Assembly (NCBI GenBank): GCA_017443145.1
Contig: JAFSPA010000006.1
Coordinates: forward strand, 1-64,000
Direction of reading: 5' to 3'
DNA from: Paludibacteraceae bacterium
GTDB taxonomy: Bacteria; Bacteroidota; Bacteroidia; Bacteroidales; Paludibacteraceae
DNA length: 64,000 bases
Every line of letters begins with the position of its first letter. Within the stretch, counting starts at the first letter, position 1. Below the pieces are notes generated by a model. The model had not been told where the DNA came from and did not search any database. It worked only from the letters and a program-made list of their open reading frames with translations. Made by a program: the position numbers and the translations under genes. Below, one piece after another: positions 1 through 8,873 of the stretch.

Positions 1-137
1 AGGCAAGTTTTCAGCCTGCAAAGTGACCCATAGAGCAATTTTTGATGTCGATTTTAGTGCTGAAAACTTTCAACCACCTCTCTGCCCTTATAAAATAGGC
101 GATGCGGGCCTATCGCAGCCTGCATTTTGACCCATAA
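1..137. repeat. Repeat-bearing sequence abutting a truncated gene
   Basis: This stretch is non-coding and internally repetitive. A 21-bp motif beginning CAGCCTGC and ending GACCCATA occurs at about 13-33 and again at 116-136, differing in a few central bases. An inverted pair (AGTTTTCAGC at 6-15, GCTGAAAACT at 59-68) could form a stem. The glycosyltransferase frame opens immediately after the second copy. I infer a repeat element or rearrangement junction that removed the 5' end of that gene; an assembly join cannot be excluded. Confidence 0.45.
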
Positions 138-1073
138 ACCGAAATATTTCGTGATATTATTGCACTTCATCCAAATATAGTTCATATTCACGGAACAGGA
201 GAATTGAGTTTGCTGCTCTATCAGGCCATCAATAATTATGGCATACCTATTGTTTTGACAGTACATGGTTTATTACATGAGGAAAAGAAAAATGCTCTAT
301 ATAAACATCCTTCTGTAAAACACTTATATCAATATATTCGTCAATCGAATATTGAGTCTAAAGTATTGAGCTTAACATCCCGCATAATTGTTGATACCAA
401 ATATGTAGCCGACAAAATCAACGAATATCACCTCAAACAAAGGATTTCAAGATTACCCATCATAGATATTATCCCACAAGGCATCAATGAGCATTTTGTC
501 TCACTCTATAACAAAAACAAGCAGCTTTCAAAGAATATACTATCCGTCGGATCTATATCTAAACGAAAAGGGCATTTGTATTTGGTTAATGCTTTTGAAA
601 AAGTGTGTCAAATCATACCAGATGTAAAATTGGTTATCGCAGGTGTCAAGTCAGAGGCTTCATACTACAATTTACTGAAGAAACGAATTTCCTCGTCCGT
701 CTATAAAGATAATATCGTACTATTGACAAATTTAGCACAGGAAGATTTGTACAAGTATTATTCTCAAGCCACTCTGTTTGCGTTACATAGTGAGGAAGAA
801 AGTCAAGGCATAGCTTTAGTAGAAGCGTTGGCAGCTGGACTACCTGTAGTCAGCACCACAGTTGGAGGAATACCTAATGTGGTAACCAACGAAAAGACCG
901 GGCTACTATCTGCTTATGGTAATATTGATGATTTTGCTGATAATATCATTTTTCTCTTGCAAAATCCTAGTACGGTTTCAACAATGTCTATAAATGCTCA
1001 TAAACAAGCATTAAACTACGTTTGGGATAGTATCGCATCCAAAATAGAACGCGTGTATCTTTCCGTCATGTAA
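138..1073 (+). pseudogene. 5'-truncated GT4-family glycosyltransferase
   Basis: The frame is open from a TAA at 135-137. The only usable starts are internal, for example TTG at 204, which gives 289 aa. Upstream of that TTG the frame still encodes family-like sequence including IVHIHG, the HxHG-type loop of GT-B enzymes, so the real N-terminus (roughly 80-100 aa of a usual ~370 aa) is missing. The C-terminal nucleotide-sugar half is present: a beta-strand with GSISKRKGH near residue 117 (TTG numbering) and the EX7E motif at 199-207. The family transfers sugars in capsule or LPS synthesis. The repeat-bearing junction directly upstream suggests a broken gene. A short functional protein from TTG 204 is possible but unlikely. 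Confidence 0.6.
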
Positions 1074-1132
1074 GCACAAAGTTCGATATGATTTTGTAAC
1101 TCTGTCCGTTAAAAATCACCTACCTCTCTCTC

Positions 1133-1209
1133 CGATGGTCCCCCGACGGTCCCCAGACGGTCGCCCGACGGCAGAATGACAGTCGACCGTCTGTAAACCG
1201 CCTGTAAAT
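1133..1209. repeat. Degenerate 11-bp tandem array (7 units)
   Basis: Seven consecutive units of exactly 11 bp can be laid out from 1133, starting CGATGGTCCCC, CGACGGTCCCC, AGACGGTCGCC and decaying to CGCCTGTAAAT. The array is GC-rich against AT-rich flanks and lies about 75 bp upstream of the def promoter. No gene is present between the truncated glycosyltransferase and def. Confidence 0.7.
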
Positions 1210-1285
1210 CGACAACTGAGGCTGTTCCCAGCGATATTCCATTTTTGTCTGCATTTTAGTAATTCTGCACTTTTTTATGCAAATA

Positions 1286-1317
1286 TTTGCATATATCAAA
1301 AAAATGTTGTACTTTTG
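1286..1317 (+). promoter_or_regulatory. Bacteroidetes-type promoter for def operon
   Basis: The -33 box TTTG is at 1286-1289 and the -7 box TACTTTTG at 1310-1317, with a 20-bp A-rich spacer. Expected transcription start is about 1324, leaving a very short leader before the ATG at 1338. Confidence 0.8.
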
Positions 1318-1337
1318 CGGGCTAATTTGTGCAGAAT

Positions 1338-1883
1338 ATGATATTACCCATTTATTTATACGGCCAATCTGTGCTTCGCAAGCCGACAGAGGACGTGCCC
1401 GAAGGCACAGACGTGAAGCAACTCATTGCCGACATGCAAGAGACCCTCACCGCTGCCGAAGGTTGTGGTCTCGCAGCCCCGCAAGTGGGCAAGTCGATGC
1501 GCCTCTTCATCGTCGATGGCAGCGAGTTGGGCGAAGACTACCCCGACTGTGTGGACTTCAAGCAAGCGTTTATCAACCCCGAGATTATCGAAGCCTCGGA
1601 CGAGACAGTCAGTTATAGCGAAGGTTGCCTATCCCTTCCCGGAATATCGGAGAATGTGGTGCGCCCGAAAACCATCACCATCCGCTACCAGGACGCCGAC
1701 TTCAATTGGCATGAGGACACCTTCACCGACTTCAAGGCGCGTATCGTTCAGCATGAATACGACCACCTCGAGGCACACGTCTTCACCGACCGTATCTCAC
1801 CTATCCGCAAGCAGTTCGTGAAGGGCAAACTGACCAATATTGCCAAAGGCAAAACGGTGGCCCGATACAAATACCGCAACTAA
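1338..1883 (+). CDS. def: Peptide deformylase
   Basis: Removes the N-formyl group from nascent proteins in the cytoplasm. All three catalytic motifs of the metalloenzyme family are present: GCGLAAPQ from residue 42, EGCLS from residue 95 (metal-binding Cys) and HEYDH from residue 139 (the HExxH zinc/iron site). At 181 aa the length is normal. I chose the ATG at 1338 because homologues begin with a MILPI-like sequence; a GTG at 1329 would add only three residues. The stop TAA overlaps the ATG of the next gene by one base, so mntP is probably translationally coupled. Confidence 0.95.
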   Translation: MILPIYLYGQSVLRKPTEDVPEGTDVKQLIADMQETLTAAEGCGLAAPQVGKSMRLFIVDGSELGEDYPDCVDFKQAFINPEIIEASDETVSYSEGCLSLPGISENVVRPKTITIRYQDADFNWHEDTFTDFKARIVQHEYDHLEAHVFTDRISPIRKQFVKGKLTNIAKGKTVARYKYRN

Positions 1884-2437
1884 TGGATTGGCTAAACGTC
1901 ATAGTGATGGCCATCGGCCTGGCAATGGACTGCTGCGCCATTTCGACCGTGCAAGGTCTGATCCAGAAACGATGGCACCCACGCGCCCTGATGATGGCTG
2001 CTATCTTCGGATGCTTCCATATGGGCATGCCCATCATCGGCTACTACGCCGGGACGCTCTTCGTCGATTTTATGCGTGTCTATGCTCCTTGGATAGCGCT
2101 CGGCCTGCTCGGATTCCTCGGCGTGAAGATGATCTGGGAGTCGTATCACGTGGATAAGGAAGTGGAGAGACATGCTAACTGGCGTGTGAGCAATCTGCTG
2201 TTACTGGCTGTTGCGACAAGTGTGGACGTGCTGGCAACGGGCCTTCTGTTCGTCCCCTACCCCGACTGGCTCTATCCGTCGGTGGTGACGATAGGCGGCA
2301 TCACGGCAGCGTTCTCGCTCGGCGGTTACCTGCTCGGCGTGTATGTGGGCAAGCTGAAGATCAATATGGAACTGATTGGCGGTCTGGTGCTGATTGGTTT
2401 GGGGATAAAGATTTGTATTGAAGGTCTATGTTCCTGA
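1883..2437 (+). CDS. mntP: Manganese efflux pump MntP family
   Basis: A six-helix inner-membrane exporter that lowers cytoplasmic Mn2+. The protein has two homologous halves, each starting with an acidic helix: AMDCCAIS with Asp16, and ATSVDVLA in the second half, the conserved metal-pathway aspartates of the MntP (UPF0059/DUF204) family. At 184 aa it is the expected size and almost entirely hydrophobic. It overlaps def by one base and the following DUF3109 gene by 10 bases, so it sits inside one operon. No manganese riboswitch-like leader is seen here; expression probably depends on the def promoter. Confidence 0.85.
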   Translation: MDWLNVIVMAIGLAMDCCAISTVQGLIQKRWHPRALMMAAIFGCFHMGMPIIGYYAGTLFVDFMRVYAPWIALGLLGFLGVKMIWESYHVDKEVERHANWRVSNLLLLAVATSVDVLATGLLFVPYPDWLYPSVVTIGGITAAFSLGGYLLGVYVGKLKINMELIGGLVLIGLGIKICIEGLCS

Positions 2438-3012
2438 TACAGAACACATTAGTCAGCCTGGATGTCTTGGAGAAAGAGTTCTGTTGCGACTTAGACACCT
2501 GCCGTGGATGTTGCTGCATCGAGGGTGATGCGGGCTGCCCTGTCACAGACGAAGAGCTTCAACAGATAGAACAACTGCTGCCTCTCCTACTGCCCGAAAT
2601 GACCAAAGAGGCGCGAGAAGTGGTGGCGAAACAAGGTATCTCCTATCTCGACCCGTCGGGTGAGCGCGTGACCTCTATCGTCAACGACAAAGACTGCATC
2701 TTCGCCCGTACAGACCATAACGGATGGTGTTACTGCCTCATCGAGAAAGCTTATAACGCAGGCAAGATTGGCTTCAAGAAACCTATCTCCTGCCACCTCT
2801 ACCCCATCCGTCTGACTAAGGTCGGTAACTATACGGGCGTGGAGTACCACCGATGGGATATCTGTCACTGCGCCAGACAGTTAGGCAAGAAAAAACATAT
2901 ACCGTTATACCAGTTCCTACGCGAACCGCTTATCCGTCGCTTCGGCGAAGCGTGGTATGCCGAACTGGAGTTAACCGCTAACGAATGGAAGAAACAATGC
3001 GAGCAGAAATAA
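2428..3012 (+). CDS. DUF3109 family cysteine-rich protein
   Basis: 194 aa, cytoplasmic, rich in cysteine. It shows a CCDLDTCRGCCC cluster near residues 19-30, further Cys at the GCPV step, a WCYC motif in the middle, and the family signature KPISCHLYPIR followed by a WDICHC segment. The spacing suggests metal or Fe-S binding, but the biochemical role of DUF3109 is not established. Homologues are widespread in Bacteroidales as short housekeeping genes. It overlaps mntP at its start and cinA at its end, so it belongs to the def-mntP-DUF3109-cinA operon. Confidence 0.8.
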   Translation: MFLIQNTLVSLDVLEKEFCCDLDTCRGCCCIEGDAGCPVTDEELQQIEQLLPLLLPEMTKEAREVVAKQGISYLDPSGERVTSIVNDKDCIFARTDHNGWCYCLIEKAYNAGKIGFKKPISCHLYPIRLTKVGNYTGVEYHRWDICHCARQLGKKKHIPLYQFLREPLIRRFGEAWYAELELTANEWKKQCEQK

Positions 3013-4241
3013 TTACCATAGGCGACGAGTTACTTATAGGCCAAGTGGTGGACACTAACTCCACTTTTATGGCGCAGGAACTCAATAAGATAGGCGTTGA
3101 GATCTACCAAGTGACGTCCGTACACGACGACGGAGACCATATCCGTCGCGCCGTATCCGAGGCGCTGGACCGAGTGGACATAGTCATCACTACCGGCGGT
3201 TTAGGCCCGACAAAAGACGATATCACCAAGCATGTACTGTGCGACTTTTTCGGTGCGACATTAGTGCCGTCGGAGGAGGTCAAGCAACATGTTCATAACC
3301 TGTACAAGTACCGTCCCGAGGTACTCAACCGCCTGACCGAGACTCAGTGGCTCGTGCCTGACAAGTGCACCGTGCTGGAGAACCGTGTGGGCTCGGCGCC
3401 ATTGATGGTCTTTGAGCACGCAGGCAAACTGCTCTTCTCACTCCCCGGCGTACCGCAAGAGATGGAGATTGCTATGCGTGAGCAAGTAATGCCCTATCTC
3501 GCAGAACATAGACCAACCAACGAGACGATTATCCACCGCACGATTCAAGTGACCGGAATTCCAGAATCCGCACTCGCAATTCATATTGAACAATGGGAAG
3601 ATGCCCTTCCGTCAACAATGCACTTGGCTTACCTGCCCAAAGACGGTATTATCCGCCTGCGACTGAGTGGTTACTTCGACAAAAACGACACCACTGCCGA
3701 GCAGCAGATAGACACACAGATGGCGCACCTCAAGACCCTGGTGGCCGAGTGGCTGATTGCGACCGATGATAAGCCGCTTGAAGTCATAGTAGGCGAACTA
3801 CTCAAAGCCAAACACGCAACGATAGCGACGGCCGAATCCTGCACAGGAGGTAAGCTCGCAGCACTACTCAATAAACACGCTGGTAGCTCAGACTTCTACA
3901 AAGGTAGCGTGATTGCATACTCTAACGAAGTGAAGGCTAATGTGCTGAAAGTGAGACAGGAGTATCTGGATCAGTTTGGCGCGGTGAGCGAACAGGTGGT
4001 CGTCTCCATGGCGTATGGCGTCAAACAAGTGCTGAAGACCGATTACTCGATAGCCACTTCGGGCGTAGCAGGACCGAGTGGAGGAACGAAAGATAAGCCC
4101 GTTGGTACGGTGTGGATTGCGGTTGCGACACCCGAGGCGGTGTACAGCGAATTACTGCACTTAAACGGCTCTCGAGACCAAATAACTACCCGCGCGTGCA
4201 CAAAAGCGCTAACAAAAATGATAAAATATTTGCAGGATTGA
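2997..4241 (+). CDS. cinA: CinA family nicotinamide-nucleotide amidohydrolase
   Basis: 414 aa, two domains. The N-terminal half (about 1-170) is a MoCF/MoaB-like domain (IITIGDELLIGQ, TTGGLGPT, SLPGVPQEM). The C-terminal half (about 255-414) is the CinA amidase domain (TAESCTGG, GVAGPSGG, KPVGTVWIAV), which deamidates NMN to NaMN in pyridine-nucleotide salvage. The ATG at 2997 gives the family start MRAEIITIGDELL; an ATG at 2985 adds four residues. It overlaps the end of the DUF3109 gene. The promoter of the next unit lies across its last codons. Confidence 0.9.
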   Translation: MRAEIITIGDELLIGQVVDTNSTFMAQELNKIGVEIYQVTSVHDDGDHIRRAVSEALDRVDIVITTGGLGPTKDDITKHVLCDFFGATLVPSEEVKQHVHNLYKYRPEVLNRLTETQWLVPDKCTVLENRVGSAPLMVFEHAGKLLFSLPGVPQEMEIAMREQVMPYLAEHRPTNETIIHRTIQVTGIPESALAIHIEQWEDALPSTMHLAYLPKDGIIRLRLSGYFDKNDTTAEQQIDTQMAHLKTLVAEWLIATDDKPLEVIVGELLKAKHATIATAESCTGGKLAALLNKHAGSSDFYKGSVIAYSNEVKANVLKVRQEYLDQFGAVSEQVVVSMAYGVKQVLKTDYSIATSGVAGPSGGTKDKPVGTVWIAVATPEAVYSELLHLNGSRDQITTRACTKALTKMIKYLQD

Positions 4242-4260
4242 AAAAAAAGCAGTACTTTTG
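4229..4260 (+). promoter_or_regulatory. Promoter overlapping the cinA 3' end
   Basis: TTTG at 4229-4232 and TACTTTTG at 4253-4260, 20 bp apart. The -33 box lies inside the last codons of cinA. It should drive the small membrane protein at 4304 and possibly the ligase genes. Confidence 0.75.
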
Positions 4261-4303
4261 CGCGCTGAATTAAATAAACAAGACATTTAAACAAGACAAA
4301 AAT

Positions 4304-4729
4304 ATGGCAACAAAAGGTAAAATCATCGGCTGGACAACAGCCATCTTCGTGCTCGCTCTCGCGGCATTTATCTACATCAAGTTCTGCTTCGTTTACAGTG
4401 AAGGAATCAACGAAGGCGACATCAACTACTTCCAGAAAGAGGGCTTCATCTTCAAAACCTACGAAGGAAAAATGATTCAGACCGGTTATAACTCCAAGAA
4501 CTCCAACGCTACTATCCAATCCAACGAGTTCAAGTTCTCGGTAGCCGACGAAGCGGTAGCCAATGAGATTGACAGCCGTTCGGGCCGCCAGATTAAACTG
4601 CACTGGAAACGCTACCTCGGTACCCTTCCTTGGCGTGGTAACAGCCAGTTCGTGGTGGATAAGATTATAGAGAACGACGGACCGAAATCCCTGCCGGAAG
4701 ATAACCTATTGGATGTTCCAATGCAATAA
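4304..4729 (+). CDS. Conserved Bacteroidales membrane-anchored protein, unknown function
   Basis: 141 aa with one N-terminal transmembrane segment (about residues 8-26) and a soluble remainder. After the helix comes a YSEG...NYFQKEGFIFKTYEG stretch that I recognise from a family common in Bacteroidetes, whose members often carry an unsupported dehydrogenase name. No catalytic motif is visible. It has its own promoter about 45 bp upstream and is separated from the acyl-CoA ligase gene by only 25 bp, so the two may be cotranscribed. Function unknown; the extracytoplasmic domain probably faces the periplasm. Confidence 0.65.
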   Translation: MATKGKIIGWTTAIFVLALAAFIYIKFCFVYSEGINEGDINYFQKEGFIFKTYEGKMIQTGYNSKNSNATIQSNEFKFSVADEAVANEIDSRSGRQIKLHWKRYLGTLPWRGNSQFVVDKIIENDGPKSLPEDNLLDVPMQ

Positions 4730-4754
4730 GTAATTCAAGCTAAATATTTTTTTA

Positions 4755-6419
4755 ATGATACAGACTAATTTTATTGACACGCTGCGTAATTCTATTCTGA
4801 ATAACTGGGACGACGCTGCGTTTACAGATTACGGCACAACCAATACGTTGACTTATGCAGACGTAGCGTGCCAGATTGAGAAGTTACATATTCTGTTCCG
4901 CACCTGTGGTATTGAGAAGAACGACCGCATATCGCTGATGGGTAAGAACACCAGCAGTTGGACTACAACCTACTTGGCAGCCGTGACGTATGGTGCCATC
5001 ATTGTGCCCATTCTGCAAGACTTCCGCGCCAATGACGCGATACATATCATCAACCACTCCGAGTCTAAACTCCTGTTTATTGCCGATTCGCCATATGAAA
5101 ATATGGATATCGAGCAGATGGAGCAAGTAGTGGGTGTGTTCTCGCTTAACGACTATGAGCCTCTGGCGACCCTGCCCACTATTGAGCATACGAAAGTGAC
5201 GGTTAGTGCCGTGCTGGAAGAGTTCAAACGTCGTCACCCGAAAGGGCTCAAGAAAGAGGACATTCAATACACGGACAAGACCAATAAGGACCTTGCTGCC
5301 TTCGTTTACACGTCCGGTACGACCGGTTTCTCGAAGGGCGTTATTACCTCCCTCAACGCACTTGCCGGTAACGTACAGTTCTGCTGCGAGGCGAATGTAA
5401 CGCACAAAGGTAGCCGCCACGTGGTCTTCCTTCCGCTGGCACACTCCTTCGGTTGCGCTTTTGACTTCCTCAGCAACTTCTGCGCAGGTGGCCATTCCTA
5501 CCTCGTTGGTAAGACCCCGTCACCGAAAGTACTTATGCAGGCCTTCGCCGAAGTGAAACCGACCTGCGTACTTACCGTGCCGTTAATCCTCGAAAAGATA
5601 TACAAGAACAAGGTTGTTCCTCAGATATCCAAACCGCCTGTAAGCTGGGTAATGAAAGTGCCTTTCCTCGACGAAGTGGTACTGGGCAAACTGCGTCAAG
5701 CACTGTTAGACGCTTTCGGAGGCTGTGTGGACCAAGTCATCATCGGTGGCGCTCCGCTCAACCAGGAAGTGGATGCTTTCCTCAAACGTATCCGTTTCCC
5801 GTACACCGTAGGTTACGGCATGACCGAATGTGCGCCGCTGATATCCTACGTCAACTGGAAAGACTACAAGCTCCAGAGTTGCGGTTACGCACTGCCTAAC
5901 CTTATGGAAGTGCGCGTAGAGGATAAGAACGAACAAGGTATCGGCGAACTGCAGGTACGCGGCGAGAATCTCATGGAAGGTTACTATAAGAACGAAGAGG
6001 CAACACGCCTTATCTTCACCAAAGACCACTGGCTCAAGACCGGTGACCTCGGTTACCTGGACGAAGACGGTATGATCTTCATCAAGGGTCGTGACAAAAA
6101 CATGATTCTTGGTCCTTCAGGACAGAACATTTTCCCCGAAGAGATTGAGTCCGTACTCAATAACATGCCTTACGTTATGGAATCCCTTGTGATGCAGCGT
6201 GACGGTCAGATAGTAGCCCTTGTCTGCCCGGACTTCACCGCTGTGGATGCAGACCACTTGACACAAGAGATGGTAGAGGCCGCTATGGAGACCAACCGCC
6301 GCAACCTCAACGCACAGATTGCTGCCTACGAGCAAGTGGCTAAAATAGAGGTTTATCCGCATGAGTTCGAGAAGACACCGAAGAAATCAATTAAGCGCTT
6401 CCTCTATACTCGCCAATAA
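4755..6419 (+). CDS. AMP-dependent synthetase, long-chain acyl-CoA ligase type (copy 1)
   Basis: 554 aa adenylate-forming enzyme that probably activates a fatty acid with ATP and CoA. The P-loop YTSGTTGFSKGV starts near residue 185, with Ser where the family normally has Pro. The A5 motif YGMTEC is near 354, the KTGDLGYLDEDG motif with the ribose-binding Asp near 428, and the basic C-terminal TPKKSIKR segment near 543. It is followed 31 bp later by a close paralogue in the same direction, an evident tandem duplication. The exact acyl substrate cannot be read from sequence. Confidence 0.85.
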   Translation: MIQTNFIDTLRNSILNNWDDAAFTDYGTTNTLTYADVACQIEKLHILFRTCGIEKNDRISLMGKNTSSWTTTYLAAVTYGAIIVPILQDFRANDAIHIINHSESKLLFIADSPYENMDIEQMEQVVGVFSLNDYEPLATLPTIEHTKVTVSAVLEEFKRRHPKGLKKEDIQYTDKTNKDLAAFVYTSGTTGFSKGVITSLNALAGNVQFCCEANVTHKGSRHVVFLPLAHSFGCAFDFLSNFCAGGHSYLVGKTPSPKVLMQAFAEVKPTCVLTVPLILEKIYKNKVVPQISKPPVSWVMKVPFLDEVVLGKLRQALLDAFGGCVDQVIIGGAPLNQEVDAFLKRIRFPYTVGYGMTECAPLISYVNWKDYKLQSCGYALPNLMEVRVEDKNEQGIGELQVRGENLMEGYYKNEEATRLIFTKDHWLKTGDLGYLDEDGMIFIKGRDKNMILGPSGQNIFPEEIESVLNNMPYVMESLVMQRDGQIVALVCPDFTAVDADHLTQEMVEAAMETNRRNLNAQIAAYEQVAKIEVYPHEFEKTPKKSIKRFLYTRQ

Positions 6420-6450
6420 TTAGTTAACCAACAAACCAAATAACACAACT

Positions 6451-8124
6451 ATGTTGACATCAGAACATGACAATCTCGTAAAAATGTACCAACGCTCGTT
6501 CCAAGACAACTGGGACAGGCAAGCGGTTACGGATTATGGCACTACGTTCACTCTGACCTATGGTCAGCTGGCTGAACAGATAGCTCGTCTGCACATCCTC
6601 TTTAGGCTGTACAAAATCAAGAAAGACGACAAGATTGCCGTAATGGGTAAGAACTGCAGTAACTGGGTTATTGTGTACCTCGCAACCGTGACCTACGGAG
6701 CTATTATTGTGCCCATCCTGCACGACTTCAAAGCCAATGATGCGCAACATATCATCAATCACTCGGGTGCCAAATTGTTGTTCGTTTCCGACCTTATCTG
6801 GGATGGAATGGATTTGGACCAACTCGAGGAGATTAAGTCGGTTTACTCGCTCCAGAACTTCAAACTGCTTGCCCGTACCCATAAAGAGTTCACATGGCAA
6901 GATGTGGATGACCTGTTCAACAAAGAGTACCCAGACGGTTTTAAGAAAGAGCATATCGCCTATGACAATCGCGACAACGGCGAGGTAGCATCTATCAACT
7001 ACACCTCCGGTACCACCGGATTCTCGAAGGGCGTTATTACCCCGTGTAATGCACTCGCAGCACAGATTAAGTTCTTCGGTGAGTCGGGGTATCAATATCC
7101 TGGTTGCCGTCACGTCGCTTTCCTTCCGTTAGCTCATGCTTACGGCTGTATAGTGGACTTCCTCGGCTCCTTGGCTCACGGTGGACACACCTATTTCATC
7201 GGTCGCACACCGTCACCAAAACTGCTGCTACAAGCTTTCGCCGAAGTGAAACCGACGGCTATTGTGTCTGTACCGCTAATCGTCGAGAAGATTTACAAGA
7301 AACAGATTGCTCCGCAGATAGCCAAACCGCCTGTAAGTTGGGTAATGAAAGTGCCTTTGCTTGATGAAGTCGTGCTTAGCAAGATCCGCCAACAACTGAT
7401 GAACGCTTTCGGTGGTGAGTTCAAGCAGCTCATTCTTGGTGGCGCTCCGCTCAACGCAGAAGTAGAGGCGTTCTTCCGTCGTATTAAGTTCCCGCTGACT
7501 GTGGGTTACGGAATGACCGAGTGTGCTCCGCTCATCACCGTTTCCTTCTACCCCGAAGTGCGTACGTACTCCTGCGGTAAGATTCTTGAGGGATACATGG
7601 AAATGCGTATTGACGAGCCCAACGAAGAAGGTATCGGCGAGATTCAGGTTCGTGGTGAAAACCTCATGTACGGATACTACCGCAACGCGCAAGCAACTGC
7701 AGATACGTTCACCAAAGACGGCTGGCTCAAGACCGGTGACCTCGGTTACATCGATAAGGACGGATTCCTGTTCATCAAAGGACGTAATAAGAGCATGCTC
7801 CTTGGCCCGAACGGACAGAATATCTACCCGGAAGAGATTGAGACCAAACTCAATAACATGCCTTACGTGCTCGAGTCCCTCGTTATTCAGCAGAAAGACG
7901 GCTCGCTGGTAGCCCTCGTTTGCCCCGATTACGACGCTGTGGATGCGGTCGGCCTAGACCACGAAGCACTTGATAAAGAGATGGAGAAGAACCGTCGTGA
8001 CCTCAATGCGCAAATAGCTGCGTATGAGCAGATTAACAAGATTAAGCTCTTCCCGCACGAGTTCGAGAAAACACCGAAGAAATCGATTAAGCGCTTCCTC
8101 TACACCTCACTCGAAGAGGCATGA
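6451..8124 (+). CDS. AMP-dependent synthetase, long-chain acyl-CoA ligase type (copy 2)
   Basis: 557 aa paralogue of the preceding gene, alignable end to end. It keeps the P-loop NYTSGTTGFSKGV (again Ser for Pro), YGMTECAPL, KTGDLGYIDKDG and the C-terminal TPKKSIKR. Differences concentrate in the N-terminal half and around the region after YGMTEC, which shapes the acyl pocket, so the copies may differ in chain preference (inference). No promoter is seen in the 31-bp gap, so it probably shares the copy 1 transcript. Its stop overlaps the coaX start (ATGA). Confidence 0.85.
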   Translation: MLTSEHDNLVKMYQRSFQDNWDRQAVTDYGTTFTLTYGQLAEQIARLHILFRLYKIKKDDKIAVMGKNCSNWVIVYLATVTYGAIIVPILHDFKANDAQHIINHSGAKLLFVSDLIWDGMDLDQLEEIKSVYSLQNFKLLARTHKEFTWQDVDDLFNKEYPDGFKKEHIAYDNRDNGEVASINYTSGTTGFSKGVITPCNALAAQIKFFGESGYQYPGCRHVAFLPLAHAYGCIVDFLGSLAHGGHTYFIGRTPSPKLLLQAFAEVKPTAIVSVPLIVEKIYKKQIAPQIAKPPVSWVMKVPLLDEVVLSKIRQQLMNAFGGEFKQLILGGAPLNAEVEAFFRRIKFPLTVGYGMTECAPLITVSFYPEVRTYSCGKILEGYMEMRIDEPNEEGIGEIQVRGENLMYGYYRNAQATADTFTKDGWLKTGDLGYIDKDGFLFIKGRNKSMLLGPNGQNIYPEEIETKLNNMPYVLESLVIQQKDGSLVALVCPDYDAVDAVGLDHEALDKEMEKNRRDLNAQIAAYEQINKIKLFPHEFEKTPKKSIKRFLYTSLEEA

Positions 8125-8861
8125 ACCTGACTATCGACCAAGGCAATTCGCGCACCAAAGTTGCACTCTTTGACGACAATGGTCGCATCGTGAAGAACTT
8201 CATCTATAAGTCCTTCGCTGCCTCGGACGTCGATAAACTCTTCTCGCTCTACCCTATTACGAACAGCATCATCTCGTCCGTAGTGAATATCGAACCGGCG
8301 GTAGTCAATACCCTTCACCGCCACTCGAAGCGTTTTGTGCTCTTTGACCACGATACGCCGATACCTATTCGCAATGGTTATAAATCGCCCGAGACATTGG
8401 GTCAGGACCGTCTGGCTGCCGCTGTTGGAGCCGCTTTTCTCTGTCCTAAGCAGAACGTGCTCATCATCGACGCAGGGTCGGCTATCACGTACGATTTCGT
8501 GTCGGAGGAGAACGAGTTCGTCGGGGGAAATATTGCCCCGGGGGTTAAAATGCGGCTGACGATGATGCACCGAATGACAAAAAAACTGCCGATGGTCGAG
8601 GTCGAGCAGAACGAACTCCTCCCGCTCTTCGGTAAGACTACCCGCGACGCAATTGCCGCAGGAGTCGTCCGAGGGATCGTGTACGAAGTGAAAGGATACA
8701 TCCGTGCACTCAATGCACAACTCAAACAGCTGTCCATCATCCTCACCGGAGGTAATGCGCCGTATATATCCAACCGACTGAACAACGAGCAGCCACCTAT
8801 CTTAGAACCCCACCTCGTTCTTATCGGCCTTAATCAAATCCTGGAATACAATAAACAATAA
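8121..8861 (+). CDS. coaX: Type III pantothenate kinase
   Basis: 246 aa. Phosphorylates pantothenate in the first step of CoA synthesis. ASKHA-fold motifs are present: TIDQGNSRTK with Asp6 at the start, ETLGQDRLAA in the middle, LIIDAGSAITYDFV, and GGNIAPGVKMR. The type III enzyme is the usual form in Bacteroidetes. The start codon overlaps the stop of the second acyl-CoA ligase (ATGA), so CoA supply and a CoA-using enzyme are translationally coupled. In other Bacteroidales, as I recall, this gene is next to the outer-membrane protein-TPR-lptC run; here a block of accessory genes intervenes. Confidence 0.92.
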   Translation: MNLTIDQGNSRTKVALFDDNGRIVKNFIYKSFAASDVDKLFSLYPITNSIISSVVNIEPAVVNTLHRHSKRFVLFDHDTPIPIRNGYKSPETLGQDRLAAAVGAAFLCPKQNVLIIDAGSAITYDFVSEENEFVGGNIAPGVKMRLTMMHRMTKKLPMVEVEQNELLPLFGKTTRDAIAAGVVRGIVYEVKGYIRALNAQLKQLSIILTGGNAPYISNRLNNEQPPILEPHLVLIGLNQILEYNKQ

Positions 8862-8873
8862 AAATTATACACC

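Noticed and set aside
1277..1821. Other-frame open frames overlapping def
   Set aside because: They overlap a peptide deformylase with all catalytic motifs; shadows only.
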